Part shown: positions 51,820-61,561 of the stretch, in pieces
Layout of the letters: every line of letters begins with the position of its first letter
How positions within the stretch are numbered: the first letter of the stretch is position 1
Source: Hymenobacter sp. UV11
GTDB lineage: Bacteria > Bacteroidota > Bacteroidia > Cytophagales > Hymenobacteraceae
Direction of reading: 5' to 3'
NCBI RefSeq assembly: GCF_004684095.1
Contig: NZ_SRII01000013.1
Location: 81,191-145,190, forward strand
Length of the DNA stretch: 64,000 nt
Program-made: the position numbers and the translations under genes
The notes under the pieces: generated by a model
What the model saw: only the letters and a program-made list of their open reading frames with translations
The model's database searches: none
Told to the model about the DNA's origin: nothing

Positions 51820-53613
51820 ATGGGTATCCGTGACGAGTTGCAGGTGGTAGAGCACCTGCTGCACTCTTCTTCCGACGTGCTGTGTGCCCTTACCCCTACC
51901 GGCCACTTGTGGCGGGTCAGTGCGGCTGGCCAGCGCGTGCTGGGGTATGCCCCCGAGGAGCTCCACGACGCGCCCTTCCGCACTATTCTGCATCCTACCG
52001 ACTGCGCCCAGGTCGAAGCCGCGTGCCAGGCCGCGTGGCAGCAAGCCGCCCCCGTCTCCTTTGAGGGCCGCTGCCTGACCAAGACCGGCCAAGCGGTGGG
52101 GCTCGCGTGGTCGGCCTTTCAGTGGCCTGCGACCGAGCTGCTGCTCTGCGTAGGGCGTGCAGTCGAGCCCCCGCCCGCCCCTGTACCGGCGGAAACAGCG
52201 GCGGGCAACGCCCGGCTCGAGCGCCTGGCCGATGGCTACATCGAGGTCGATACGAACTGGACCATTACCTATTTCAACGGTCAGGCCGAGCAGGTACTCC
52301 AAATTGACCGGCAACAATGCCTGGGCCGCAACTACTGGGAAGCCTTTCCCAATGCGGTCAACAGCCGCTTCGACTACTACCTGCATCTGGCGGTAGAGTC
52401 GGGACAGCCGGTGCACTTCGAAGCCCTTTCGACGCGCACGAGCCGCTGGCTGGAAGTCAACGCCTTGCCCGCAGCCGAAGGACTATCCATTTTCTTTTCC
52501 AACGTCACGGACCGGGTCACGGCCGCCAAACACCTGGAACAGCTGGCCCTCGTGGCTCAGGGCACCGACAATGGCGTGCTCATCAGCGATGCCCAAGGCC
52601 GCACCGAATGGGTCAACGAGGGCTTTACCAAGCACACGGGCTATACCCTGGCCGACCTACTCGGGCGCTTTCCCGGCGCCGTGCTCGACGGCCCCGACAC
52701 GGACCCAACGATTCAGGAAACCATCCGCGCGTACTTCCAACAACCGGAGCCCTTCTCCGTACCGATTCTTACCTACACGAAAGCCGGCGAGAAGCTCTGG
52801 GTATTGCTGCACATTACGCCCCTGTACAACCAGGCCGGCGAGCTGATGAAGTTCATTTCTATTCAGCAGAACATCAATGCGCAGAAGGCAATGGAGGCCC
52901 AGCAAGCGCAGCTCACGCAGGACCTGTATGAGCACAACCGCGATTTGCAACAGTTCACCTACATGGTTTCGCACAATCTGCGGGCGCCGCTGGCCAATGC
53001 CCTGGGGCTGGCCAAGCTGCTGCCGCAGGTAGGCAAGCACAGCCCCATCTTTGATGCCTCCCTGGTTCGCCTGCGCCAGAGCCTGGAACAAGTGGATGGG
53101 GTGCTCCACGACCTGAGCCTCTTGCTCTCCCTGCGCGACCAGCAGCACCGACCCGCGCCCGAAACCGTGTCGCTGGCCGAGGTGTGCACGCAGGCCATCC
53201 AGCACTGGGCCCCGGCCGTAGGCCAGTGCGCGGGCCACGTCACGCTTGAGGTGGCGGAAGGGCTGCAGGTGCTCGGTACCCGGGCCTACGTGTACAGCAT
53301 TTTTGATAATCTGCTTTCTAATGCGGTTAAGTATCGCTCCCCGGAGCGCCCGCTACGCATCGACATCCAGTGCGTCGCCGACGCGCACGGCGGGGCCAGC
53401 ATCAGCTTCGCCGACAATGGCTCGGGCTTCGACCAGGCCAAGGCGGGCGCCAAGATATTCCAACTCTACCAGCGCTTCCACGGCGGGCAGCCGGGGCGGG
53501 GCCTGGGTTTATTCCTGGTCAAAACGCACGTAGAAACCATGGGGGGCACAATTGAGGTAAGCAGCCAGGTGGGGGTAGGGACACGCTTCCTGCTTCACCT
53601 CAACCAACGCTAG
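51820..53613 (+). CDS. PAS-domain sensor histidine kinase
   Basis: The 597-residue protein starts at ATG 51820. It has three PAS domains (residues ~5-110, ~130-235 and ~240-365; the third has LISDAQGRTEWVNEGF and TGYTLADLLGRFPG). A HisKA domain follows with H-box YMVSHNLRAPLANALGL (~385), then an HATPase with FDNLLSNAVKYRSPERPL, FADNGSGFD and GRGLGLFLVKTHVE. There is no membrane helix, so it is likely a cytoplasmic sensor. No receiver domain or response regulator is adjacent. Confidence 0.9.
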   Translation: MGIRDELQVVEHLLHSSSDVLCALTPTGHLWRVSAAGQRVLGYAPEELHDAPFRTILHPTDCAQVEAACQAAWQQAAPVSFEGRCLTKTGQAVGLAWSAFQWPATELLLCVGRAVEPPPAPVPAETAAGNARLERLADGYIEVDTNWTITYFNGQAEQVLQIDRQQCLGRNYWEAFPNAVNSRFDYYLHLAVESGQPVHFEALSTRTSRWLEVNALPAAEGLSIFFSNVTDRVTAAKHLEQLALVAQGTDNGVLISDAQGRTEWVNEGFTKHTGYTLADLLGRFPGAVLDGPDTDPTIQETIRAYFQQPEPFSVPILTYTKAGEKLWVLLHITPLYNQAGELMKFISIQQNINAQKAMEAQQAQLTQDLYEHNRDLQQFTYMVSHNLRAPLANALGLAKLLPQVGKHSPIFDASLVRLRQSLEQVDGVLHDLSLLLSLRDQQHRPAPETVSLAEVCTQAIQHWAPAVGQCAGHVTLEVAEGLQVLGTRAYVYSIFDNLLSNAVKYRSPERPLRIDIQCVADAHGGASISFADNGSGFDQAKAGAKIFQLYQRFHGGQPGRGLGLFLVKTHVETMGGTIEVSSQVGVGTRFLLHLNQR

Positions 53614-53906
53614 CCGGCGCACCTTCTCGGTCCCATCTCCGCCCTAAGCTGTCCCGCCTTACCGCGCCACCTCAGGCTCCCCTTGTCAGGCGGGGCAGCG
53701 CTGTGCGATGGCACCCACTCGCTTACCGGCCCCAACCCGCCCAGGTTAGGCCTCCTTATTCAACAACGAGACGCAAAATTTTGCGTCTCTACTGCGTGGA
53801 TACGGACTTGTAAATCGCTGTAAAAGAAGAAGTCGACAAGGTGCGCCTTACTCGCGACTACCCACTAGCTCACGTAAGCGTGGAGGCTTTCGTACCGCTC
53901 CTGCCA
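53614..53906. other. Intergenic spacer with a short palindrome
   Basis: About 290 bp between the convergent kinase and GH9 genes. It contains the 22-bp palindrome at 53768-53789 and no gene. Confidence 0.5.
53768..53789. repeat. 22-bp perfect palindrome GAGACGCAAAA/TTTTGCGTCTC
   Basis: The two 11-bp halves are exact reverse complements with no spacer. The position between convergent genes fits a bidirectional terminator. The sequence also resembles dispersed short palindromes. Confidence 0.65.
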
Positions 53907-55658
53907 TTACTTGGCGCCCTTCACCAGCCCGCCTTTCGTTTGCAGGGCCTCTAGCGCGCCCGCCAGGTACACCAGCGGCGCGTTCCAGTTGATGGCGATT
54001 TCATTTGAGGCGTAGGAGCACACGCTATCGGAGTAGGAGAGGGGGGGTAGGGACGACGCATAGGTGCAGTGGTCCTGTTGACCGGGGTTGGGGCCGCCGG
54101 CCAGCAGGCCGGGCACCGGGGCGGCCAGGCCATCGGCTTCGGAAGGACGGTGGTGGGGGTGCTGGGGCGAGTGGCTACCCAGGCCCGTCACAAAGCAGTA
54201 GCCGGTGGCATTGCGGCCCAGCAGGTAATCGAGGTTGCCCAGGGCCGCCAGCAGGTACCGGCGGTTGCCGCTGAGGCGGTAGGCCTGCACCAGGGCAATG
54301 CCTTGGTTGGCAGCGCGGGCGTTGCTACCCCACTGAAAATCGGATGCCGCCTGGCCCATCACCGTTTGGTAGGGCGAGGCGGCCGCGCCCTTCAGCAGCT
54401 GGTCGGCGGCGGCCAGCAGGCGGGTGCGCAGGGCGGGAAGGTCTTTTTGGGCCAGCGGGGTAGCCTGGTTGCCGAGGCGGGCCAGGGTGTAGTAGGCCAG
54501 GGTGCGCACGGAGCCCCAGTCGGGCAAGGGCGTCTGCGCATCGGGGTAGAGGTTGACGGCGGTGTAGTAGCTGTCGGCCTTCGTGGTGGCGTAGAGCTCG
54601 GCGGCGGCCCAGATAAACTCGTCGGCCACGGTGCGGTCGCCGTAGCTGCCGGTGGCGATGGCCGGCTGGAACGTCTTGTTCATCGCGTCCTGGTCATAGA
54701 GCACGGCGGGGTGAGCCTGCGCCCAGGTCCAGGCCGCTTGCGAGGCCCGCAGGCAGGAATCGGCCAGGCCCGGGGTTTGCTTATCGAACTTGCGAAAAAT
54801 GCGGCTGGCCTGGGCCGTAACGGCGGCAAAATCGAGGGTAGCGGCGGTGCTTTTCTGCACCACGTAGCGCGGGGCTTGGGCGGCCGCCGGCATCACCATG
54901 CCGGCGAAGCTGGCGTTGGTGAGCTTGTGGTACACGCCCCCGTCGTGCGGGTCTTGCATGGCCAGCAGCCAGCGCAGGTTCCAGAGGGCCTCGTCAAGCA
55001 GGTCGGGCAGGCGGTTCTGGCTTTCAGGAATATGGAGCTGGAGCTGGTCGCTATACGCGGGAAAGTCCTCGTAGAGCGCGAAGAGCGTGCCCATCGTAAT
55101 ACCCGAATTCACAACGTACTTGTTGTAGTCGCCCGCATCGTACCAGCCCCGGGGCGCGGAAATAACGGTGCCCGCCGGCCGCGCCGGGCTGGCCGCCGAC
55201 GGATGCACCAGGACTTGCGTATCGGGGTGCCCCGCCGGCCGCGCCCACGGCCCCGCCTGCGCCGGCAGCAGGGCCGTGGAGGCCCGCTGGTAGTAGTAGC
55301 CCCGCAACGCCGCCTTTGCTACCCCCTCGTGCACATTGGGTTGGATGCGGAACGGAGCCGACTGGCCCTGGCCCGGCACCGTCAGCACAAAGGTGCCCGT
55401 GCCCTGAAAAGCGGAGAAATCAGCCACCCGCGTTTGCTGGGCGGCCAGCGCGTAGGTCTGGGTCGGCCCCAGCTCGCCGGTGAAAACGGTTTTGGTTAGG
55501 TCGGCAGTTTTCAACTCGAACCGGCCGGCGGGGGCGCCTACGAGCACGGCCACTTTGGGCGCGGTGGGGTAAAACCCGACTTGGTCCAGGTGGATGACCG
55601 TTTGGGCGTGTAGGGGTAGGGCGAGGAGGAGGGAGAAGTACTTGAAGTAAGTCGACAT
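53907..55658 (-). CDS. GH9 endoglucanase/cellulase
   Basis: The 583-residue protein starts at ATG 55658 with a signal peptide (cleavage near LPLHAQ). An N-terminal Ig-like cellulase domain (IHLDQVGFYPTAPKVAVLV) is followed by an (alpha/alpha)6 barrel. The catalytic base Asp residues are in RGWYDAGDYNKYVVNSG (~170), LLGRNATGYCFVTGLGS gives the substrate-binding region, and the acid Glu is in YASNEIAINWNAPLVYL (~553). GH9 enzymes hydrolyse beta-1,4-glucan. It has no sorting domain or CBM, so it is probably periplasmic or only simply secreted. It stands alone but complements the CE15-CBM3 enzyme. Confidence 0.93.
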   Translation of the reverse strand: MSTYFKYFSLLLALPLHAQTVIHLDQVGFYPTAPKVAVLVGAPAGRFELKTADLTKTVFTGELGPTQTYALAAQQTRVADFSAFQGTGTFVLTVPGQGQSAPFRIQPNVHEGVAKAALRGYYYQRASTALLPAQAGPWARPAGHPDTQVLVHPSAASPARPAGTVISAPRGWYDAGDYNKYVVNSGITMGTLFALYEDFPAYSDQLQLHIPESQNRLPDLLDEALWNLRWLLAMQDPHDGGVYHKLTNASFAGMVMPAAAQAPRYVVQKSTAATLDFAAVTAQASRIFRKFDKQTPGLADSCLRASQAAWTWAQAHPAVLYDQDAMNKTFQPAIATGSYGDRTVADEFIWAAAELYATTKADSYYTAVNLYPDAQTPLPDWGSVRTLAYYTLARLGNQATPLAQKDLPALRTRLLAAADQLLKGAAASPYQTVMGQAASDFQWGSNARAANQGIALVQAYRLSGNRRYLLAALGNLDYLLGRNATGYCFVTGLGSHSPQHPHHRPSEADGLAAPVPGLLAGGPNPGQQDHCTYASSLPPLSYSDSVCSYASNEIAINWNAPLVYLAGALEALQTKGGLVKGAK

Positions 55659-55823
55659 AAGGGGCAGACCAAGTGGGGTCGGTGAGAAGCAAGAGGGGTA
55701 GGGCCTCGGGGGTAGCGGACTGGCGCCGGGCAGGCGCGGGGCTGAGGGAATTATTTACGAGCCGCCACGCCGCGCGGTTAGCACACCCCAGGCAGTGACC
55801 GTCAGCGGAAGCCTACCGGGCTT

Positions 55824-58118
55824 TTAGCGGTAGCCGAAGGGAAACCCAATGTTGAAATAGGGTAGTAGCTTTTTCGTCGCGTCCGAGTACATCAGGCTCA
55901 CGTCGATGGGCCCCAGAAATGAATTAAGGCCCAAAGTGAGGGAGCCGCCATAAATCATCTGGGCCGGTTGCGGCCGGGCAGCGTTGGCAAGAAAGTCGTG
56001 GTAGAGGGCGTTGGCCTTGGCAATGACGAAGATTTTGGGGCTCACCGCGTACTGGTAGCCCACGAGCCCGACTACGGCGCTACCGGTGTAGAGGCCGGCT
56101 TCGGGCAGGCCGGCAAACGTGAGTTGATTACGCAGCCCGCTGGTGAGGCCACCCAGCACAAAGTCGTTGGCAATGGCCTGCTGGTAGTTCCAGTTGAGGC
56201 CCACCTGGGCCTGGGCCAGCAGCGTGGCGCGCTTGCTGAGCGGCAGGTACTGCTCCACGTGGAGGCGCGCGTGACCGTAGGGCCGGAACGAAAAGCCCGG
56301 CGACTGCTCGGTGCCGATAACGGTGGTGTCGCTCAGAACCCGAAAGCTGGGCTGCTGGGTATACACCACGCCGATTTCAGCCTCAATTCTGCGGCCGTGG
56401 GTAGGGTAGGCAACCGCGTTGAGCGTGTTTTCTTCGTAGAATAAGTAGCTGTTGAGCAGGCTAATGCGGCCGTCGAGCTGGAGGCGGGAGGTGATTTCGG
56501 GCGTGAAGCGCCCGTACTCATAGCGCGTGCCCAGGCCCAGGCCCCGGTTGCGGTCGAGCAGGTGAAATAGCTGCGCGTTGGCCAGCACATAGCTCTGCGT
56601 GTAGAGGCCCGCCTTCTTAAAGCTCGCGCTGTACGTAGTGATGCTGACCCGCTCGCCCTGCGCCAGCAGCCGCAGCACCAGGCGCTGGTGCTCGGTGAAG
56701 TACTGCACGTGCTTGAGCCGCAAACGGGGATTCTCCCCGATGTTGAACGCCACCTGGCTCGTAGAAGCGGAGGCCAGCTTGTCTTGCAGCGTCACGCTGC
56801 CGATGAGGCCGAGGCCGGTCAGCGAGTTGTAGTTGAGCCCCAGGCCGATGCGCGCGGCCGGGCTGCGCGCGGCGTCGAACACAAGGCGAGCCGATGAGTC
56901 GGAAACGGGCAGCAGCGAGTAGGTGATTTTGCGAAACGCCCGCGTGCCGAACGCGTCGCGCACGGCCGCCGACAGCTGCGGGGCCGAGTAGTAGTGCCCA
57001 GGGCGCAGCCGCAGCTGCCGCCGCAGCAGCGCCTCGGATGCTGGCGGCAGGCCCTGCACCTGATATCCTTCGACGTACACGGAGTCGGCTCGCCGGGCGG
57101 CGGGGGGGTAGGGCGGGGCCGGGCCGTAGAGCGCATCCAGCGAATCGCGCAGGGTTTTCAGCTTCGGAAACACCGCCCGGCCCTGCTGCAAGCCCAGGGC
57201 AATGATGGGCCCCGCGGCCGCAAAGCTGCCGCTGGAGTAGTCATCCAGCGGATAATCGACGTAGAGGCTACACAGGGCCTTCTGTGCTTTAAAATCCGCA
57301 TTGTCCTTGAACGAGGAAATCTGGAGCAGCACATCCACGGGGCTGCGCAGGTTGGCTTCGGTGTAGGCCCCGGCCGACACGTTGCTGCCAATGATAACGG
57401 CCGCGCCCATGGCCTGCACTTCCGACACCGGAAAGTTGCGCACTACCCCCCCGTCCACCAGCTGGTGCCCCTGGTATTGCACTGGCGTAAACACCGACGG
57501 AATGGCCATGCTGGCCCGAATGGCCGCCACAATCTCGCCCCGGCGCAGCACCTCTGGCTCGCCGGAAATAATGTCCGTTGCCACGCACCGAAACCCCCGC
57601 TGGAAGCGCGCAAAATCCTTGGTGCGGTAGTAGGGCAAGAATAACTCGCTGAGCTTGAGCCACAACTCTTCCGACTCAATAATGCCGTTGGGAAACTGCA
57701 ATTTGCCCTTCACCACTGGCAGCTCCAGGAGGTAACGACCAAAATCGTCTTTCCCCGGCAGCGTAATCGTGCTGAGTTGGGCCGCATTGGTGAGCAGCGC
57801 GTCCCAGTCCAACCCCTGGGCTATCCGTTCAATTTCGGCCCCGGAGTAGCCGGCCGCATACAGTGAGCCGACCACGGCGCCCATGCTGGTACCCGTCACG
57901 TAATCGACCCGCACGCCGGCCGAGTCCAGGGCCTTGAGGAGCCCGATATGGGCCAGGCCACGGGCCCCGCCGCCGCTCAGCGTCAGGCCCACGCGCGGGC
58001 GCTGGGCCGGAGTTTGGCCCCAGGCCAGGCCAATGGTAAGCAACAGCAGCAGCAGCAGCAAGCCTAGCCAGCGCTGGTACGGAATGGGGTAGGTGGCCGG
58101 GCGGTAGGCGTGCTCCAT
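55824..58118 (-). CDS. Patatin-like phospholipase fused to an outer membrane beta-barrel (type Vd-like)
   Basis: 764 residues from ATG 58118 with a long Leu-rich signal peptide partly encoded by tandem CTG codons. The patatin domain has the oxyanion motif GLTLSGGGARGLAHIG (~45-60), catalytic Ser in GTSMG (~80) and catalytic Asp in DGG (~226). A POTRA-like segment (VYVEGYQVQGLPPASEALL) follows, then a barrel like bacterial surface antigen/Omp85 ending IDVSLMYSDATKKLLPYFNIGFPFGYR. PlpD-type proteins hydrolyse phospholipids and may secrete their own passenger; many Bacteroidota homologues are not characterised. Confidence 0.88.
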   Translation of the reverse strand: MEHAYRPATYPIPYQRWLGLLLLLLLLTIGLAWGQTPAQRPRVGLTLSGGGARGLAHIGLLKALDSAGVRVDYVTGTSMGAVVGSLYAAGYSGAEIERIAQGLDWDALLTNAAQLSTITLPGKDDFGRYLLELPVVKGKLQFPNGIIESEELWLKLSELFLPYYRTKDFARFQRGFRCVATDIISGEPEVLRRGEIVAAIRASMAIPSVFTPVQYQGHQLVDGGVVRNFPVSEVQAMGAAVIIGSNVSAGAYTEANLRSPVDVLLQISSFKDNADFKAQKALCSLYVDYPLDDYSSGSFAAAGPIIALGLQQGRAVFPKLKTLRDSLDALYGPAPPYPPAARRADSVYVEGYQVQGLPPASEALLRRQLRLRPGHYYSAPQLSAAVRDAFGTRAFRKITYSLLPVSDSSARLVFDAARSPAARIGLGLNYNSLTGLGLIGSVTLQDKLASASTSQVAFNIGENPRLRLKHVQYFTEHQRLVLRLLAQGERVSITTYSASFKKAGLYTQSYVLANAQLFHLLDRNRGLGLGTRYEYGRFTPEITSRLQLDGRISLLNSYLFYEENTLNAVAYPTHGRRIEAEIGVVYTQQPSFRVLSDTTVIGTEQSPGFSFRPYGHARLHVEQYLPLSKRATLLAQAQVGLNWNYQQAIANDFVLGGLTSGLRNQLTFAGLPEAGLYTGSAVVGLVGYQYAVSPKIFVIAKANALYHDFLANAARPQPAQMIYGGSLTLGLNSFLGPIDVSLMYSDATKKLLPYFNIGFPFGYR

Positions 58119-58292
58119 AAGGCTGTGTAAGAGGGCTTACGGCTGCCGTGGGGAACCGGCAGCACTCCTGGGTGGCCCGTCGGGCCAGGGCGCGCGGCGC
58201 GGCCAGCTTAGCCTTTCACACCTGAAATTAGGTCAACCAGCAGCTTACGAAGCCAAGATAAGGGGTAGGGCCGGAGCAACCGGGCCAGCAGG

Positions 58293-58832
58293 CTAGCGCA
58301 AGCCGAGCACGGTCACGGTGGCCGGGCTGAACAGCCCGCCGCCACTACTGTACCAGAGGTCGAGGCGACGGATGCGGCGGCCACCTAGCTGTAGGCTGAG
58401 CGAGCGGCTGTCGTGGCCCGGCAGCAGGCGGTAGTGTAGCGGCAGGCTGCTCGCCGGCCCGTAGTCGTAGCTCACCAGCAAGTGGTCCAGGGTCAGGGGC
58501 CGATTGCTAACCCGGAGCTTGAGGTAGCGGAAGTTATTGGAGCTCCCACGCAGCCCCGCGCCGGCCTGCTCAACCGGCTGCCGTAGCACAATGGTAGCGA
58601 TAGGAATCCAGCTATTAACGGGCGGCCGCGGCGGCCGAATGGGCGGGCGCGGCGGTTGCGGCGGCCGAGGGGGGTAGGGCGGCCGCACCGGCTGAACGGG
58701 CGGCCGCGGGGGCCGGGGCGGCCTTGGCGGCTGCACCTGAGGGCGCCCCGGCTGCACTACCTCCTGCGCTACGCCGGGCTGGCAAGCCAGTAGCGCGCTC
58801 AGCAGCGCGCTACACAAGAAAAACTGGTTCAT
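58293..58832 (-). CDS. Exported Pro/Arg-rich protein with a conserved C-terminal domain
   Basis: The 179-residue protein starts at ATG 58832 with a signal peptide (cleavage near GVAQE). Residues ~30-70 are a run of RPPRPP/YPPRPP-like repeats. The last ~105 residues form a globular part (WIPIATIVL, FRYLKLRVSNRPLTLDHLLV, IRRLDLWYSSGG, ATVTVLGLR) that resembles DUF2541-like proteins, which is only a suggestion. The Pro/Arg linker could span the cell wall or bind anionic polymer. It is alone, between the patatin and esterase genes. Confidence 0.7.
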   Translation of the reverse strand: MNQFFLCSALLSALLACQPGVAQEVVQPGRPQVQPPRPPRPPRPPVQPVRPPYPPRPPQPPRPPIRPPRPPVNSWIPIATIVLRQPVEQAGAGLRGSSNNFRYLKLRVSNRPLTLDHLLVSYDYGPASSLPLHYRLLPGHDSRSLSLQLGGRRIRRLDLWYSSGGGLFSPATVTVLGLR

Positions 58833-58944
58833 GGGCAGGAAGAAAAGCCAACGGTGGCCGGCGGTAATTGATTATCAATTATTTGACAATCATTATCTTG
58901 TTTATAAAGTTGACTAAAGCCTTGCTGCCTCCCTACCCCCTTCT

Positions 58945-60528
58945 TCAGCGCACTCCTTCCCAAGCCCGCAGCTCCTTAGCGTGCGGGTTGGCTTGAAGTT
59001 GCGAGTTGGTATTGAACAACATGGTCTGGTGCTCGGCTTTGGTGTAAGAGGCCCAGCCAGGGCTGCCGGTTTTGGCAAACTCCACCCAGGCGTTCTGCAT
59101 CTTTTCGGCCAGCTCGGCGGGGCCGCCACCGGGGCCCAGCATGCCGCGTGGCCCCGTCACCAAGGCAAGCTGGTTGAAGACGAAGGGTAGTTCTAGCCCG
59201 TGGTAGGCCCCATAGGTGCCGGCCGCCACCGAGGAAGGCCAGCCAAACTCGTACATGTAGGTGCGGCCGGGCTGGCCGGCGTGGGCATCGGCGAGGTGCA
59301 CGGAAGGCACCTGAAACTGGTACGCCGTGACTATGGCGGAAAGCAGCTGGCCCAGGTTTTTAGGGGGGTAGGCCTGCTTGTACACGGTAATAAGGGCCGC
59401 CGGTGCGGGGTGAAACCGCTTTGCGGCCAGAGTCAGGACAAAGTTGGACTTGATTTTCTGGAGTAGCCCGGTGGGCACCAGGAAGTAGTTGGCCTCATCG
59501 GAGTTGTAGCCCACCAGCACGTCAACGGCACTGCCGGCCCCTTGCTGCACGCTGGTCAGGGGCACGGCGGGCACGATGTCGCCGTCAATCACCGGAAAAT
59601 AAAGCACGGTGCCCGAGCCGGGGTCGGCATAGTCGTTGGTATCCAGCTTCACCATTTTGGGCGTAACTTTTTGCTGAGCTGCCAGCAGCTGCTCGGGGGT
59701 GAAGCGGCGGTAGGCCTCGGCGGTATTTTTGATTTTCAGCACTTTAGCGTACTTGGCCGCGATGCGGTCGGCCTGTTCGCCGCTGAGCACGGCCTGGCCC
59801 GAGCCGCTCATCAGAATGGCCCGCCGAAACAGGCCCTTCGCGGCCGGGCTGCCCAGCAGCGTAGCCACGCTCATCGCCCCGGCCGACTCGCCGCAGATGG
59901 TTACGTTGGCCGGGTCGCCCCCGAAGCGGGCAATATTGGCCTGCACCCAGCGCAGGGCCGCCAGCTGGTCGCGGATGCCCAGGTTTGAGGGCACACCGTT
60001 GATTTTCAGGAAGCCCTCAATGCCCAGCCGGTAATTGAGTGTGACTAGCACAACGCCCTTTTGGGCGAAGCTCGTACCGTTGAAGAGCGGTACATCACTG
60101 GACCCCAGCACGAAGGCCCCGCCGTGAATAAAGACCAGTACGGGGCGGGCGGGGCCGGCCAGGGCGGGCGTCCAGATGTTGGTAGTCAGGTAGTCGTCGC
60201 CCTTCACCCAGCCCGCCCCAAAGACGGGCTGGTCGTCGATGTCCCCGGCGGGCGGGCGGTTGTACGGCGCGGTTGGGCCGCCCGTGGTAGCGTCGCGCAC
60301 GCCCGGCCAGGGTTGGTGCGGGGCCGGGGCCGCAAAGCGCAGCGCCCCCACGGGGGGAGCAGCGTAGGGAATGCTCGTGAAGGCGAGCACACTCCCCACC
60401 CGCTGCCCCCGCACCTGGCCCGCCTCCGTAGTTGCCACTAAGTCGTTGTTGTCGTTTTGAGCCCTGGCCGGGGGGTAGCAAGCCACTAACAAGCCCAGCA
60501 GGGAAAGTAACGTAAATAATCCTTTCAT
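58945..60528 (-). CDS. Type-B carboxylesterase (para-nitrobenzyl esterase-like)
   Basis: 527 residues from ATG 60528 with a signal peptide (cleavage near ARAQ). It has the carboxylesterase B fold: VLVFIHGGAFVLGSSD oxyanion loop, nucleophile Ser in ICGESAGAMSV (~211), acid Glu in GYNSDEANYF (~344) and His in AYHGLELPFVF (~443). Such enzymes cleave small esters; some act on feruloyl or acetyl side groups. Near the GH9 and CE15 genes it might remove hemicellulose esters, but this is inference. Confidence 0.9.
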   Translation of the reverse strand: MKGLFTLLSLLGLLVACYPPARAQNDNNDLVATTEAGQVRGQRVGSVLAFTSIPYAAPPVGALRFAAPAPHQPWPGVRDATTGGPTAPYNRPPAGDIDDQPVFGAGWVKGDDYLTTNIWTPALAGPARPVLVFIHGGAFVLGSSDVPLFNGTSFAQKGVVLVTLNYRLGIEGFLKINGVPSNLGIRDQLAALRWVQANIARFGGDPANVTICGESAGAMSVATLLGSPAAKGLFRRAILMSGSGQAVLSGEQADRIAAKYAKVLKIKNTAEAYRRFTPEQLLAAQQKVTPKMVKLDTNDYADPGSGTVLYFPVIDGDIVPAVPLTSVQQGAGSAVDVLVGYNSDEANYFLVPTGLLQKIKSNFVLTLAAKRFHPAPAALITVYKQAYPPKNLGQLLSAIVTAYQFQVPSVHLADAHAGQPGRTYMYEFGWPSSVAAGTYGAYHGLELPFVFNQLALVTGPRGMLGPGGGPAELAEKMQNAWVEFAKTGSPGWASYTKAEHQTMLFNTNSQLQANPHAKELRAWEGVR

Positions 60529-60611
60529 GGCGCGTAAAAACTTGATGCTGAATGAGCCCCGTTGGGGTAGCCGGTAGCGTGAGTCGGGGGCCTGCGGCCC
60601 GAAAACCCGCG

Positions 60612-61085
60612 TTAGCGGCTGCCGAACAAGACGTCCTTATTGCGCAGCCACAAGGCCCGGTCCACTAGCTCAGTAGACTTTTTGCTAAAGCGCAGGCTAC
60701 CGAAGTTGAGGCCAATGCCCACCACTTGCAACGCAATGCTGCCGGCTCGTTCATTCTTACTCAGCACCGCACCACCCACCAGCGCGGCTACGGACGTGAT
60801 ACCCAGCAGGCGGCTCACAACCCGGTCTTGCCGGCCCTGCCGATACAGGTCGTTGGTTACGCCGAGGGAAAACTGCGTCTTCAGCTGGCGAAACGGCAGT
60901 TGTCTGCCGCCCAGGATGTACTTATCGCCGTAGCCATAAATCGTTCGGGTATCGTAGACCCGCACCAGCGAGTCGCGCAACGGCTCATTCCGAATGGGCA
61001 GCTGCGCGGCGGCGGGCATACTCCACCCCACCAGTAGCAAAACCAGGGGTACCAAGCCACCCTGGGTGGGCAGGTTATAACGCAT
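60612..61085 (-). CDS. Hypothetical exported membrane-associated protein
   Basis: The 157-residue protein starts at ATG 61085 with a signal peptide (cleavage near PAAAQ). It contains a polar segment with DTRTIYGYGDKYILGGRQL, then hydrophobic stretches (ITSVAALVGGAVL, IALQVVGIGLNFGSL). No domain was recognised. It resembles small membrane proteins seen in Bacteroidota but could not be named. It is 83 bp upstream of the esterase, possibly co-transcribed. Confidence 0.6.
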   Translation of the reverse strand: MRYNLPTQGGLVPLVLLLVGWSMPAAAQLPIRNEPLRDSLVRVYDTRTIYGYGDKYILGGRQLPFRQLKTQFSLGVTNDLYRQGRQDRVVSRLLGITSVAALVGGAVLSKNERAGSIALQVVGIGLNFGSLRFSKKSTELVDRALWLRNKDVLFGSR

Positions 61086-61246
61086 ACGGAAGGGGGATTG
61101 GGGCCGCTCAAGGCCGGCCGGTTGTTGAATGAAGCGCTGGGACAGTCCCGGCTCCTGGGCCCTTTCTGAGTGAGGCCAGCACGGCGCGGCCTGATAACCA
61201 GCTTTTCAACTGCAAGAGTAGGCGCCCGGCCTGCAGGAAGCAAGGC

Positions 61247-61302
61247 CACAAAATGACCAGCTTGTTGCATTTTACAAAATGTAACAAGCTGGTCATTTTG
61301 TG
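61247..61302. repeat. 56-bp near-perfect palindrome
   Basis: Two 27-bp arms (61247-61273 and 61276-61302) pair with a single mismatch around two bases. It is AT-rich at the ends (CACAAAATGACC/GGTCATTTTGTG), and lies about 160 bp upstream of the small exported protein's start and 260 bp before the AraC gene. Without long T-runs it could be an operator or a terminator of an unknown transcript. Confidence 0.75.
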
Positions 61303-61561
61303 ACAGCAACTCCCAAGATTCAACTAATTGACTTATAAGCTTATAAAATACCTGCTAGTCTTTTCCGCCTGCCTGCCAGCGCAGCGACCAAGCTCATGCA
61401 GGATATGTTCGGCAGCGCTAACGGACTGGGGTAAGCTTTTAAAAAAGCATGCAGTATGTCGCTATATTTCTAAAAACTACCGATATATTGTGACCTACCA
61501 CCCGGCTTGGGGTTGTGGCCGTTGCTGAGAATAAGTCCTCTTCCCTACTGCTTCGTCCGTT

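Noticed and set aside
54069..55499. 476-codon plus-strand frame opposite GH9
   Set aside because: Antisense shadow in GC-rich DNA; the GH9 gene has all catalytic motifs in the other frame.
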